Positions 1 to 6,652 of a stretch of 10,121 bases of DNA are shown piece after piece (within the stretch, counting starts at the first letter, position 1; the number at the start of each line of letters is the position of its first letter). A program made the position numbers and the translations under genes. The DNA is taken from NCBI GenBank assembly GCA_045546535.1, contig JAZQDA010000075.1:1-10121 (forward strand), written 5' to 3'. The notes under the pieces were generated by a model. The model was not told the origin of the DNA. It worked only from the letters and a program-made list of their open reading frames with translations, and ran no database searches. This stretch comes from RGIG1828 sp045546535. Lineage in GTDB: Bacteria > Bacillota > Clostridia > UMGS1810.

Positions 1-95
1 CCACCATTATGGCAGATGATCTCTTTTACTGAATTACAACTTATATAACGAGAATTTACAATAGCAGAATTGGCAAGCGGTTTATCCAATGCCAC
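1..95. other. Unexplained 5' end, not recognisable as dxr
   Basis: The dxr frame has a TGA stop at 30-32. Between there and about position 93 it encodes residues unlike the Dxr N-terminal NADPH-binding fold, and the other two + frames show nothing Dxr-like either. Dxr-like sequence resumes at Leu-Leu-His-Glu-Asn-Leu (from about 93). On the minus strand an ATG at 104-102 opens a frame that runs off the window end (about 35 codons); I do not recognise the peptide and see no ribosome binding site for it. The stretch may be a misjoined read, a rearrangement or the edge of an inserted element. No known adapter sequence was seen here. Confidence 0.5.
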
Positions 96-1052
96 TTGCT
101 TCATGAAAATCTTGTTTCAGATACGTTTACTAAAATAATATCAGGACCAGACGGTATGTGTGAGATTGCAACTCTTACAGATGCTGAAAGCGTTCTTACT
201 TCTGTTGTTGGAAATGTAGGACTCTTACCAACACTTGAGGCAATAAAAGCAGGTAAAAATATACTTCTTGCCAATAAAGAAACACTTGTTACTTCAGGCA
301 GTATAATAATGCCTCTGGCAAAAGAAAAGGGCGTTTCAATTCTCCCTGTTGACAGTGAACACAGTGCAATATTCCAATCACTACAAGGAAATGAAAACAA
401 TAAAATTTCAAAAATTCTTCTCACTGCGTCAGGTGGACCTTTTTATGGTAAAACCAAAGAAGAACTTAAAAATGTAACTAAAAAAGACGCTTTATCTCAC
501 CCAAACTGGACTATGGGAGCAAAAATTACCATAGACAGTGCAACTTTAATGAACAAAGGTCTTGAGATAATAGAAGCGAAATGGCTTTTTGATGTTAACC
601 CTGAAGATATTGAGGTATATATTCACAGACAAAGTATAATTCACTCAATGGTAGAATTTGAAGATCGCTCTATTATAGCGCAACTTGGCATACCCGATAT
701 GAAATTGCCTATAGTTTATGCTCTGAGGTATCCCGACCGCGATGTTGCTGTTAATGAAAGACTTAACCTTTTTGATATAGGCACATTAACCTTTGATAAG
801 CCTGACACTCATACTTTTGAGTGTTTAAATCTTGCTTATTCTGCTCTTATAACAGGCGGTACTATGCCAACTGTTATGAATGCAGCAAATGAAATTGCAG
901 TAAACAGATTTTTAAATGATGAGATAGAATTTTTGGAAATCCCCGAAATCATTAAACAGACAATGAATGCTCATAAAAGAAAAGAACAATTTGATGTTTC
1001 AGATGTTCTTAAAATAGATTCATGGGCAAGAGAATACAGTTCACAGTTATAA
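96..1052 (+). CDS. dxr: 1-deoxy-D-xylulose 5-phosphate reductoisomerase, 5'-truncated
   Basis: This enzyme (DXR, IspC) converts 1-deoxy-D-xylulose 5-phosphate to 2-C-methyl-D-erythritol 4-phosphate with NADPH, the first committed step of the MEP isoprenoid pathway, in the cytosol. Seen here, counting from the TTG at 96: NKETLVTSG (60-68), the metal-binding VDSEH (D86, E88), the SGGPF loop (112-116), HPNW (135-138), the MNKGLE metal/substrate motif (152-157, E157) and NAANEIAV near the C-terminus. The family is normally about 380-400 residues. Here about 65 N-terminal residues, including the GSTGSIG nucleotide-binding loop, are absent, so the TTG is only the first in-frame start and not a believable native one. 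Arg178 replaces the Pro of the usual HPQS(I/V)IHSM motif. The stop lies 18 bases before rseP, and dxr-rseP is a common bacterial gene pair. Identity is certain; the state of the 5' end is not. Confidence 0.95.
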   Translation: MLHENLVSDTFTKIISGPDGMCEIATLTDAESVLTSVVGNVGLLPTLEAIKAGKNILLANKETLVTSGSIIMPLAKEKGVSILPVDSEHSAIFQSLQGNENNKISKILLTASGGPFYGKTKEELKNVTKKDALSHPNWTMGAKITIDSATLMNKGLEIIEAKWLFDVNPEDIEVYIHRQSIIHSMVEFEDRSIIAQLGIPDMKLPIVYALRYPDRDVAVNERLNLFDIGTLTFDKPDTHTFECLNLAYSALITGGTMPTVMNAANEIAVNRFLNDEIEFLEIPEIIKQTMNAHKRKEQFDVSDVLKIDSWAREYSSQL

Positions 1053-1070
1053 TTTATGAGGTGATTTGGC

Positions 1071-2093
1071 TTGACAACAGCAATCTGGGCAATTCTTGTT
1101 TTTTGTATGCTGATATTTGTTCATGAACTCGGACACTTTTTAGTTGCAAAATTATGTAAGATAACAGTTCACGAATTTTCAATCGGTATGGGGCCGAAAC
1201 TTATCGGTTTTACAAAGGGAAAAACAGCATACTCTGTCCGTATTTTACCGCTCGGCGGATATGTAAAACTTGAAGGCGAAGATTCTGCGTCAGGTGACCC
1301 CAATGCTTTTTGCAACAAAAGTGCATTTAAAAGGTTTTCTGTGCTTATTGCCGGAGCCTTTATGAATGTTATTTTAGGCTTTTTAATTTTTGTAATTCTT
1401 TTTTCATCTGCCCCGTCTGTTGAAACAAATGCGGTAGAGTCCATAATGGAGAATTCTGCTTTTTATAGTGCTGATATAAAACCGGGTGACAGAATTATCA
1501 AAATGGAGGGTGATAAATACACAGCCTCTATTCATAATTCACGTGATGTCCGTTTTTTCACTTATATTAACGGAACTAACCCTGCCAATATAACTTTTGA
1601 ACGTGACGGAAAAATTTTCACAAAAACTATAAAACCCGAGATGATGGAAGGCAATGAAAATCCCATTTTCGGTATTACAGGATTTAAATACGAAAAAAAT
1701 TCAATATTAACAACTTTAAAAACCGCATATTTTGAATGTTTATATGTAATTAAATCTGTTTTTTTATCACTATGGTGGCTTATAACAGGATTTATTCCTG
1801 CATCATCAATGTCAGGACCGGTTGCAATAGTCGGCGAAATAGGTGCTGCAGCCAAAATGGGTTGGAGATATGTATTTAACCTTGCCGCATTTATATCCGT
1901 AAATTTAGGTGTAATGAATCTGTTGCCCATTCCCGCACTTGATGGTGGAAGAATTTTATTTTTATTAATTGAAAAAATACGTGGCAAAAAAATGAACCCT
2001 GAAAAAGAGGGATTGATAAACTTTGTATTTTTTGCAATACTTATACTTTTGATGCTTATTGTTACAATGAGCGATATTAAAAAACTTTTTTAA
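1071..2093 (+). CDS. rseP: RseP-type site-2 intramembrane zinc metalloprotease
   Basis: This is a polytopic membrane protease of the M50B (RseP/RasP) family. Such enzymes cut transmembrane substrates, typically anti-sigma factors already trimmed outside the membrane, and remnant signal peptides. The zinc site HELGH is at residues 18-22 in the first membrane segment, and the third ligand is in LDGG (290-293, D291) within MNLLPIPALDGGR. A second hydrophobic segment (about 90-113), a central PDZ-like region (about 125-200) and a last membrane helix (about 315-333) follow the family plan, and 340 residues is the usual length. I take the TTG at 1071 as the start because GAGGTG (1058-1063) sits 7 bases ahead and the protein begins directly with the first membrane helix. 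It is probably cotranscribed with dxr. No anti-sigma factor gene is visible in the window, so its substrate is unknown. Confidence 0.96.
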   Translation: MTTAIWAILVFCMLIFVHELGHFLVAKLCKITVHEFSIGMGPKLIGFTKGKTAYSVRILPLGGYVKLEGEDSASGDPNAFCNKSAFKRFSVLIAGAFMNVILGFLIFVILFSSAPSVETNAVESIMENSAFYSADIKPGDRIIKMEGDKYTASIHNSRDVRFFTYINGTNPANITFERDGKIFTKTIKPEMMEGNENPIFGITGFKYEKNSILTTLKTAYFECLYVIKSVFLSLWWLITGFIPASSMSGPVAIVGEIGAAAKMGWRYVFNLAAFISVNLGVMNLLPIPALDGGRILFLLIEKIRGKKMNPEKEGLINFVFFAILILLMLIVTMSDIKKLF

Positions 2094-2120
2094 ACACTGT
2101 TATACAAAGGAGAAACTTAT

Positions 2121-2693
2121 ATGCAGGTACTTAAAGAACGCATTTTAAAAGACGGTAAAGTAAGAAAAGGAAATGTTTTAAAAGTCGATAGTTTCTTAAA
2201 TCATCAAATGGATATATCTCTTTTCGAGCAGATTGGAAAAGAGTTTAAATGCCGTTTTTCTGACTGCCCTATAACAAAAATTCTTACTATAGAATCGTCA
2301 GGAATAGGAATTGCATGTATAGCCGCTCAAGAATTTGGGGTGCCTGTTGTATTTGCGAAAAAAAACACTACTAAAAACATTGACGGTGCACTCTACAGTG
2401 CACAGATAGAGTCGTTTACTCACGGCAGAGTATATAATGTAATAGTTGCGAGAGAATTTCTTTCGCCTGATGATAATATCTTGATTATAGATGATTTTCT
2501 TGCAAACGGCAAAGCCCTCATCGGTCTTTCTGATATTGTAAAAAAATCAGGTGCAACTCTTTCAGGTGCAGGTATTGTAATTGAGAAAGGTTTTCAGGAC
2601 GGTGGGAAAAAACTAAGAGAATCCGGAATGAGAATTGAATCTCTTGCAATAATTAAATCAATGTCTGAAGACGGCGAGATTGAATTTGAATAA
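2121..2693 (+). CDS. xpt: Xanthine phosphoribosyltransferase
   Basis: This purine-salvage enzyme converts xanthine plus PRPP to XMP and pyrophosphate in the cytosol. The 190 residues follow the B. subtilis Xpt pattern throughout: KVDSFLNHQ (21-29), TKILTIESSGI (52-62), GVPVVFAKK (73-81), the PRPP-binding loop LIIDDFLANG (121-130) and GIVIEKGFQ (151-159). The length matches the family (about 190-194). AAAGGAG (2106-2112) lies 8 bases before the ATG. Only 27 bases separate it from rseP, so it appears to ride on the upstream transcript and has no room for the purine riboswitch that often precedes xpt in Firmicutes. No pbuX xanthine permease follows. Placement between rseP and RNase J is unusual compared with the common dxr-rseP-ispG order. 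Confidence 0.95.
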   Translation: MQVLKERILKDGKVRKGNVLKVDSFLNHQMDISLFEQIGKEFKCRFSDCPITKILTIESSGIGIACIAAQEFGVPVVFAKKNTTKNIDGALYSAQIESFTHGRVYNVIVAREFLSPDDNILIIDDFLANGKALIGLSDIVKKSGATLSGAGIVIEKGFQDGGKKLRESGMRIESLAIIKSMSEDGEIEFE

Positions 2694-2714
2694 TATATGA
2701 TATTTTCATATAAA
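2686..2714 (+). promoter_or_regulatory. Possible sigma-A promoter for the RNase J operon
   Basis: TTGAAT (2686-2691) and TATAAA (2709-2714) are separated by exactly 17 bases. The first matches four of six and the second five of six consensus bases. The -35 box overlaps the last codons and stop of xpt. Transcription would start near 2721, giving a leader of about 70 bases before RNase J. In such AT-rich DNA chance matches are common; the position ahead of a new gene block is what supports it. Confidence 0.4.
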
Positions 2715-2793
2715 ATATATTATAGTTTAAAACTGTGAACGGTATTTTTATTTTTAATTTTTGAACGGAATTTTTAAATATGGAGGTATATTT

Positions 2794-4452
2794 GTGGCAA
2801 AATCAAAACTGAAAATTATTCCACTCGGCGGTCTTAATGAAATCGGGAAAAATATGACCGTGTTCTCTTATGGAAATGATATGATTATCGTCGATTGCGG
2901 TATGGCGTTTCCGGATGAAGAAATGTTTGGAATAGATATTGTAATACCTGATTTTACTTATGTTGTAAAGAATAAGGATAAAATCAGAGGTGTTGTTCTT
3001 ACCCACGGTCATGAGGACCATATTGGCGGACTTGCGTATCTTTTAAAGGAAATAAATGTTCCTATCTACGGAGCGAATTTAACTCTTGGTTTAGTCCAGA
3101 ATAAACTCAAAGAACATAATCTTTTATCAGATGCTAAACTTAACCGTGTTTCACCTGGTGATACAGTAAATCTTGGTGCATTTAAAGTTGAATTCATTCG
3201 TTCAAACCACTCTATTCCCGACGCAGTTGCACTTGCAATTCATACACCTGTTGGAATAGTTCTTCATACGGGTGACTTTAAAATTGACACAACACCTATT
3301 CAGGGCGAAATGATTGACCTTGCAAGGATAGGGGAACTTGGTAAAAAAGGTGTACTTGCTCTTATGAGCGATAGTACAAATGCCGAGAGAGAAGGATATA
3401 CAAAATCAGAGCGAACAGTAGGCTCAACTTTTGAATCTCTTTTTAAATCGACAAAATCACGAATTATAGTTGCAACATTTGCTTCAAATGTTCACAGAAT
3501 TCAGCAGATTATAAATGCAGCAGTAAATAACGGGCGAAAAATTGCTATATCGGGAAGAAGTATGCTCAACTTAATAGAAGTTGCTACAGAACTTGGCTAT
3601 ATGAAAATTCCTGAAAAAGCACTTATTGACATTGATGATATTGACAGATACAAGCCTCACCAGTTGACTATCATAACAACAGGCAGTCAGGGTGAACCGA
3701 TGAGCGCTCTTTACAGAATTGCTTATTCAGACCACAAAAAAGTGGAAATCGTAAAAGGCGACCTTGTAATTATTTCTGCAAATCCTATTCCAGGTAATGA
3801 AAAACTTGTTTCCAATGTTGTAAATGAACTCTATAAAAAAGGTGCAGTTGTATATAATGACCCTGCAAATGTCCATGTTTCAGGACACGCTTGTCAGGAA
3901 GAACTCAAAATGATACTCGGCCTTGCAAAACCGAAATATTTCATTCCCGTACACGGAGAATTCAAACACCTAAAAATGCACGCTGACCTTGCGTCAATGA
4001 TGGGAATTAAGCAGAGCAATATTTTTATAATGGATATAGGCAAGGTAATCGAAATATCCAAAGAGAACGCTAAATGCACAGAAAATGTTCAGTCAGGTCT
4101 AGTAATGGTTGATGGACTTGGCGTAGGCGATGTGGGAAATATCGTTTTAAGGGACAGAAAACATCTTGCAGAAGACGGACTTATAGTAGTTGTAGTTACT
4201 ATATCATCACAGACAGGAACGGTTGTAGCAGGACCTGATGTAATATCAAGAGGTTTTGTCTATGTCAGAGAATCCGAAAGCCTTATGGATGATATAAAGA
4301 CAATAGCAAGAAATACTCTTGATACATTGGAGAAAAACCACGTTAAGGACTGGACTACTCTTAAAAACAGCGTAAAATCAAGAATTTCTGAATATCTCTA
4401 CAGAGAAACCAAACGTAAACCTATGATTCTTCCTGTTATTATGGAAGTATGA
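2794..4452 (+). CDS. rnj: Ribonuclease J (metallo-beta-lactamase / beta-CASP RNase)
   Basis: RNase J is a cytosolic 5'-3' exoribonuclease and endoribonuclease central to mRNA decay and RNA maturation in Firmicutes. Numbering from the GTG at 2794 (552 residues, typical for the family): PLGGLNEIGKN (10-20), the zinc motif HGHEDH (71-76), TGDFK (159-163, D161), SDSTNAE (192-198), the beta-CASP region with HVSGHA (361-366), PVHGE (386-390) and a C-terminal domain from about 435. The intact HGHEDH makes it resemble catalytically active RNase J1 more than J2, whose motif is degenerate. An in-frame TTG at 2761 would add 11 residues, but GGAGG (2782-2786) sits 7 bases before the GTG and family similarity begins there, so the GTG is preferred. 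Only one paralogue is visible. trxA follows 34 bases later. Confidence 0.96.
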   Translation: MAKSKLKIIPLGGLNEIGKNMTVFSYGNDMIIVDCGMAFPDEEMFGIDIVIPDFTYVVKNKDKIRGVVLTHGHEDHIGGLAYLLKEINVPIYGANLTLGLVQNKLKEHNLLSDAKLNRVSPGDTVNLGAFKVEFIRSNHSIPDAVALAIHTPVGIVLHTGDFKIDTTPIQGEMIDLARIGELGKKGVLALMSDSTNAEREGYTKSERTVGSTFESLFKSTKSRIIVATFASNVHRIQQIINAAVNNGRKIAISGRSMLNLIEVATELGYMKIPEKALIDIDDIDRYKPHQLTIITTGSQGEPMSALYRIAYSDHKKVEIVKGDLVIISANPIPGNEKLVSNVVNELYKKGAVVYNDPANVHVSGHACQEELKMILGLAKPKYFIPVHGEFKHLKMHADLASMMGIKQSNIFIMDIGKVIEISKENAKCTENVQSGLVMVDGLGVGDVGNIVLRDRKHLAEDGLIVVVVTISSQTGTVVAGPDVISRGFVYVRESESLMDDIKTIARNTLDTLEKNHVKDWTTLKNSVKSRISEYLYRETKRKPMILPVIMEV

Positions 4453-4486
4453 GAAAAGAATATAGAAGATATAAAGGATGATAAAA

Positions 4487-4801
4487 ATGAACGAATTTAT
4501 ATTGACGAAATCTAATTTTGAAGCAGAAGTAATAAATTCATCTGTTCCTGTATTAGTGGATTTCTGGGCAAGTTGGTGCGGTCCATGTAAGATGATTGCT
4601 CCTGTGATTGAAGAAATTGCTGATGAATTTGATGGACAAATCAAGGTGGGTAAAGTCAATGTTGACGATGAACAAGAACTTGCGATGGCGTTTGGTGTTA
4701 TGAGTATTCCTACCGTGCTTTTGTTTGAAAACGGACAAGTTGTAAAATCATTAGTAGGCTATAGGACAAAACAGGCTCTTGTTGAAGAACTTGGTCTTTG
4801 A
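4487..4801 (+). CDS. trxA: Thioredoxin
   Basis: This is a small cytosolic dithiol-disulfide oxidoreductase that reduces protein disulfides and is itself recycled by thioredoxin reductase. The 104 residues contain the canonical active site WCGPC (30-34, C31 and C34), DFWASW just ahead (25-30), and the cis-proline loop SIPT (73-76, P75), all in the classical thioredoxin fold order. I chose the ATG at 4487 over the in-frame ATG at 4478, because AAAGG (4473-4477) touches the earlier ATG and can only serve the later one. It follows RNase J by 34 bases and precedes the PspC gene by 18 bases, so it is probably cotranscribed with both. No trxB lies in the window. Identification is secure; whether it is the main thioredoxin of the cell is not known. 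Confidence 0.96.
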   Translation: MNEFILTKSNFEAEVINSSVPVLVDFWASWCGPCKMIAPVIEEIADEFDGQIKVGKVNVDDEQELAMAFGVMSIPTVLLFENGQVVKSLVGYRTKQALVEELGL

Positions 4802-4819
4802 TTAAAAGGGGAAACACCA

Positions 4820-5023
4820 ATGAAAAAAAGAATTTATAAATCAAAATCAGACAAAAAACTATGCGGTGTATGCGCAGGTATAGCGAAATATTTTGATATC
4901 GATCCTACACTCATTCGTCTTGCGTGGGTAGTTTTTACACTTCTTGGCGGTTCAGGAATTTTAGCATACATAATCGCTGCAATTATAATTCCTGAAGATA
5001 AAGATTTTGAAATTGAAAATTGA
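4820..5023 (+). CDS. Minimal PspC-domain membrane protein
   Basis: This 67-residue protein is little more than one PspC domain. It has a basic N-terminus, the signature KKLCGVCAGIAKYFDIDPTL (12-31), then a long hydrophobic stretch from about 32 to 58 containing LLGGSGILAY and ending in IIIPED. PspC proteins of the phage-shock family sit in the cytoplasmic membrane and are linked to envelope-stress signalling. Short one-domain versions are common in Firmicutes and their role is poorly defined. No pspA or other psp gene is nearby. AAGGGGAA (4806-4813) lies before the ATG, trxA ends 18 bases upstream, and the dehydrogenase gene starts 17 bases downstream. Family assignment is firm; function is inference. 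Confidence 0.9.
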   Translation: MKKRIYKSKSDKKLCGVCAGIAKYFDIDPTLIRLAWVVFTLLGGSGILAYIIAAIIIPEDKDFEIEN

Positions 5024-5040
5024 TTTCAAAGGAGAACAAT

Positions 5041-5814
5041 ATGAAAGCATTGATAACAGGTGCAAGTTCAGGTCTTGGTCGTGAAATGGCTATAATTCTT
5101 TCTGAGAAAGGCTATGACATAATTGCTGTAGCAAGAAGACAGGAACTTCTTGATGAACTCAAGGGCATAATCAAAACAAATGTTGAAACGCTTTGTCTTG
5201 ATGTAACAAAAGCACAAGATATAAACGTAATTGTATCACGACTTGATGAGGTTGATATTTTTGTAAATAATGCAGGTTTTGGAGTTTTTGGCGACCTTTG
5301 TTCATCTGATCTAAACCGAGAAATCGAAATGATAGACACCAATGTGAAAGCAGTTCACATTCTCACAAAATATGCTGCACAAAAATTCAAAGAAAAAAAT
5401 AAGGGTTACATACTTAATGTTGCATCAATCGCCGCTTTTTTCCCTGGACCGCTTTTTAGTGCTTACTATGGTACAAAAGCATATGTTTTCCGTTTGACCC
5501 AGTCTTTGTATGAAGAATTAAGACGGGATAAGTCAAGTGTTAAAATAAGTGTTCTTTGCCCGGGTCCTGTAAAAACAGGATTTGAAGATGTTGCAAAGGT
5601 AAGTTTTGGAACAGGTAAAGAAAAGGGCAGGGGACTTGTTATAGGCGATAAGCGTAAAGTTTCTGAGTATGCCATTAAAAAAATGTTCAAAGGCAAACTT
5701 ATAATTGTTCCTGGAGTTTTAATGAAAATAGCAATTTTCTTTAGAAGAATTTTATCTGAAAAGATGCTTTGCAAGGTTCTTTACTATGTTCAAAGCAAAA
5801 AATTTATTCAGTAA
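5041..5814 (+). CDS. Short-chain dehydrogenase/reductase, substrate unknown
   Basis: This is a 257-residue classical SDR, predicted to be an NAD(P)H-dependent oxidoreductase. It shows the Rossmann glycine motif TGASSGLG (6-13), the NNAG motif (76-79), the catalytic Ser129 in LNVASI, the YxxxK pair (Y142, K146) and CPGPVKTG (173-180) after the active site. Ala-Arg-Arg after the second strand (31-33) would favour NADPH, which is inference. The C-terminal tail (about 220-250) is hydrophobic and basic (VPGVLMKIAIFFRRI), as in the DltE/YqjQ-like group of SDRs that may associate with membranes. I chose the ATG at 5041 because AAAGGAG (5028-5034) sits 6 bases upstream; an in-frame ATG at 5020 overlaps the PspC stop and lacks this spacing. 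It is probably the last gene of the RNase J block, and nothing around it reveals the substrate. Confidence 0.93.
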   Translation: MKALITGASSGLGREMAIILSEKGYDIIAVARRQELLDELKGIIKTNVETLCLDVTKAQDINVIVSRLDEVDIFVNNAGFGVFGDLCSSDLNREIEMIDTNVKAVHILTKYAAQKFKEKNKGYILNVASIAAFFPGPLFSAYYGTKAYVFRLTQSLYEELRRDKSSVKISVLCPGPVKTGFEDVAKVSFGTGKEKGRGLVIGDKRKVSEYAIKKMFKGKLIIVPGVLMKIAIFFRRILSEKMLCKVLYYVQSKKFIQ

Positions 5815-5833
5815 TAAATAATTTTAAAAAATT

Positions 5834-5874
5834 TTGCAACCTTTTAATGCTTAAGAAAGTATTTATTATATAAA
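5834..5874 (+). promoter_or_regulatory. Probable promoter region of the lipoprotein gene, ECF-sigma-like
   Basis: The 79-base gap after the dehydrogenase holds TTGCAACCTTTT (5834-5845). Seventeen bases after TGCAAC (5835-5840) comes AGTATT (5858-5863). An AAC-centred -35 followed by T-rich DNA and a GTA-containing -10 is the general pattern of ECF sigma factor promoters. A plain sigma-A reading is less tidy: TATAAA occurs at 5869-5874 but has no good -35 at the right distance. The assignment is tentative. The ribosome binding site AAAGGAG follows at 5879-5885. Confidence 0.3.
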
Positions 5875-5893
5875 AACAAAAGGAGAATTTATT

Positions 5894-6595
5894 ATGAAAA
5901 AATTACTTTCAATTATTTTGGCTTTAGTGCTTGTATTGTCGCTTGTTTCTTGTGGTAAAAAATCAGTTCAGACTGATGTCCCCGATACAGATGAAATTGT
6001 GTCTGACGGCACAGTAGAATCAGATGCTGATGTTATCGATGAAGAAACAGAAGAAAAAGAAAATTCCATAGAAACTGAAGACAAAAAAGAAGAAAACAAG
6101 GAAGATGTTCAAAAACCTCAGGATAAACCCGAAGAAAAACCCGAACAAAAACCTGTGAATAAACCTGAAGAAAAACCGCAGGATACTCAGACTGGCAATA
6201 AAACTCTTGGTAATATCCTTCTAGATGATTTCAAATCAAAAGTTTCAGCGGGTTACAGTGTTGAAGATATCGGCAGTGCTCTTATGCTTAACCCTGCAAT
6301 TAAATTCAATGGCGGTGCTATCCCTGTTGAACCTGGTCTTCTTTCAGGCTTTGATAACTATGAAGTAAAAGGCTTCAAGTCTGCAGTTATGTGCGCACCT
6401 ATGATAGGTTCAATTGCGTTTGTTGCATATGTATTTGAACTCGATGGCACAGTTGATGCAAATACTTTTATTTCTAACCTTAAATCTAATGCTAACTTAA
6501 GATGGAACATCTGTGTTACAGCAGATGAAATGGTGGCAGGAAGTGTGGGAAATAAAGTCTTTTTTGTAATGTGTCCCACATCTTTGGAAGAATAA
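5894..6595 (+). CDS. Lipoprotein with acidic Lys-Pro-Glu linker and unassigned C-terminal domain
   Basis: This 233-residue protein is predicted to be secreted and lipid-anchored. The signal peptide (1-19) has a hydrophobic core and ends in the lipobox LVSC, with Cys20 as the lipidated residue. Residues 21-100 form a low-complexity, highly charged linker, first Asp/Glu-rich and then a Lys-Pro-Glu repeat (74-95), which probably spans the cell wall. The C-terminal domain (about 103-233) is compact and ends with RWNICVTADEMVAG (203-216) and KVFFVMCP (221-228). It contains Cys167, Cys207 and Cys227. I do not recognise its function, although similar domains are familiar from clostridial lipoproteins. 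AAAGGAG precedes the ATG, and a strong terminator follows the stop by 6 bases, so the gene looks monocistronic. It sits just upstream of the O-acyltransferase cassette; a link is conceivable but unproven. Confidence 0.85.
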   Translation: MKKLLSIILALVLVLSLVSCGKKSVQTDVPDTDEIVSDGTVESDADVIDEETEEKENSIETEDKKEENKEDVQKPQDKPEEKPEQKPVNKPEEKPQDTQTGNKTLGNILLDDFKSKVSAGYSVEDIGSALMLNPAIKFNGGAIPVEPGLLSGFDNYEVKGFKSAVMCAPMIGSIAFVAYVFELDGTVDANTFISNLKSNANLRWNICVTADEMVAGSVGNKVFFVMCPTSLEE

Positions 6596-6601
6596 AAATT
6601 T

Positions 6602-6638
6602 AAATAAAACGGACGCTGTGTGAGTGTCCGTTTTATTT
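6602..6638 (+). terminator. Strong intrinsic terminator, bidirectional
   Basis: A 16-bp stem (6602-6617 with 6623-6638) closes a 5-base loop (GTGTG, 6618-6622). The GC-rich core is CGGACGC paired with GTGTCCG (one G-U pair), flanked on one side by A-rich and on the other by T-rich sequence (TTTTATTTT). This is the classic Rho-independent layout and would also work from the other strand. It begins 6 bases after the lipoprotein stop. The T-tract runs straight into AGGAG, the ribosome binding site of the acyltransferase gene. Confidence 0.9.
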
Positions 6639-6652
6639 TAGGAGTAGAAAAT

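Noticed and set aside
1..104. Bases 1-95 as the end of an insertion sequence with a transposase start on the minus strand
   Set aside because: The 35-residue peptide matches no transposase that I can recognise, and no terminal repeat or target duplication can be seen with only one end present.
2094..2120. Purine riboswitch upstream of xpt
   Set aside because: Only 27 bases are available, far too few for the three-helix aptamer.
2694..2712. Inverted repeat TATATGA-TATTT-TCATATA after xpt as a terminator
   Set aside because: The 7-bp stem has only one G-C pair and no following T-tract, so it would be too weak. It more likely reflects AT-rich promoter DNA.
2761..2793. TTG at 2761 as the RNase J start
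   Set aside because: It lacks a ribosome binding site and adds 11 non-conserved residues, while GGAGG sits at the right distance before the GTG at 2794.
4378..4659. Minus-strand open frame of 93 codons across the RNase J-trxA junction
   Set aside because: It lies opposite two well-identified genes, has no recognisable features and no ribosome binding site; minus-strand frames of this kind opposite the other genes were dismissed likewise.
5815..5835. AT-rich inverted repeat after the dehydrogenase gene as a terminator
   Set aside because: The AATTTT and AAAATT stretches pair only through A-T bases with no GC core; I cannot support a terminator here.
6620..6652. GTG at 6620 as the MBOAT start
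   Set aside because: It lies in the loop of the terminator hairpin without a ribosome binding site; the ATG at 6653 has AGGAG 8 bases upstream and gives the normal family N-terminus.
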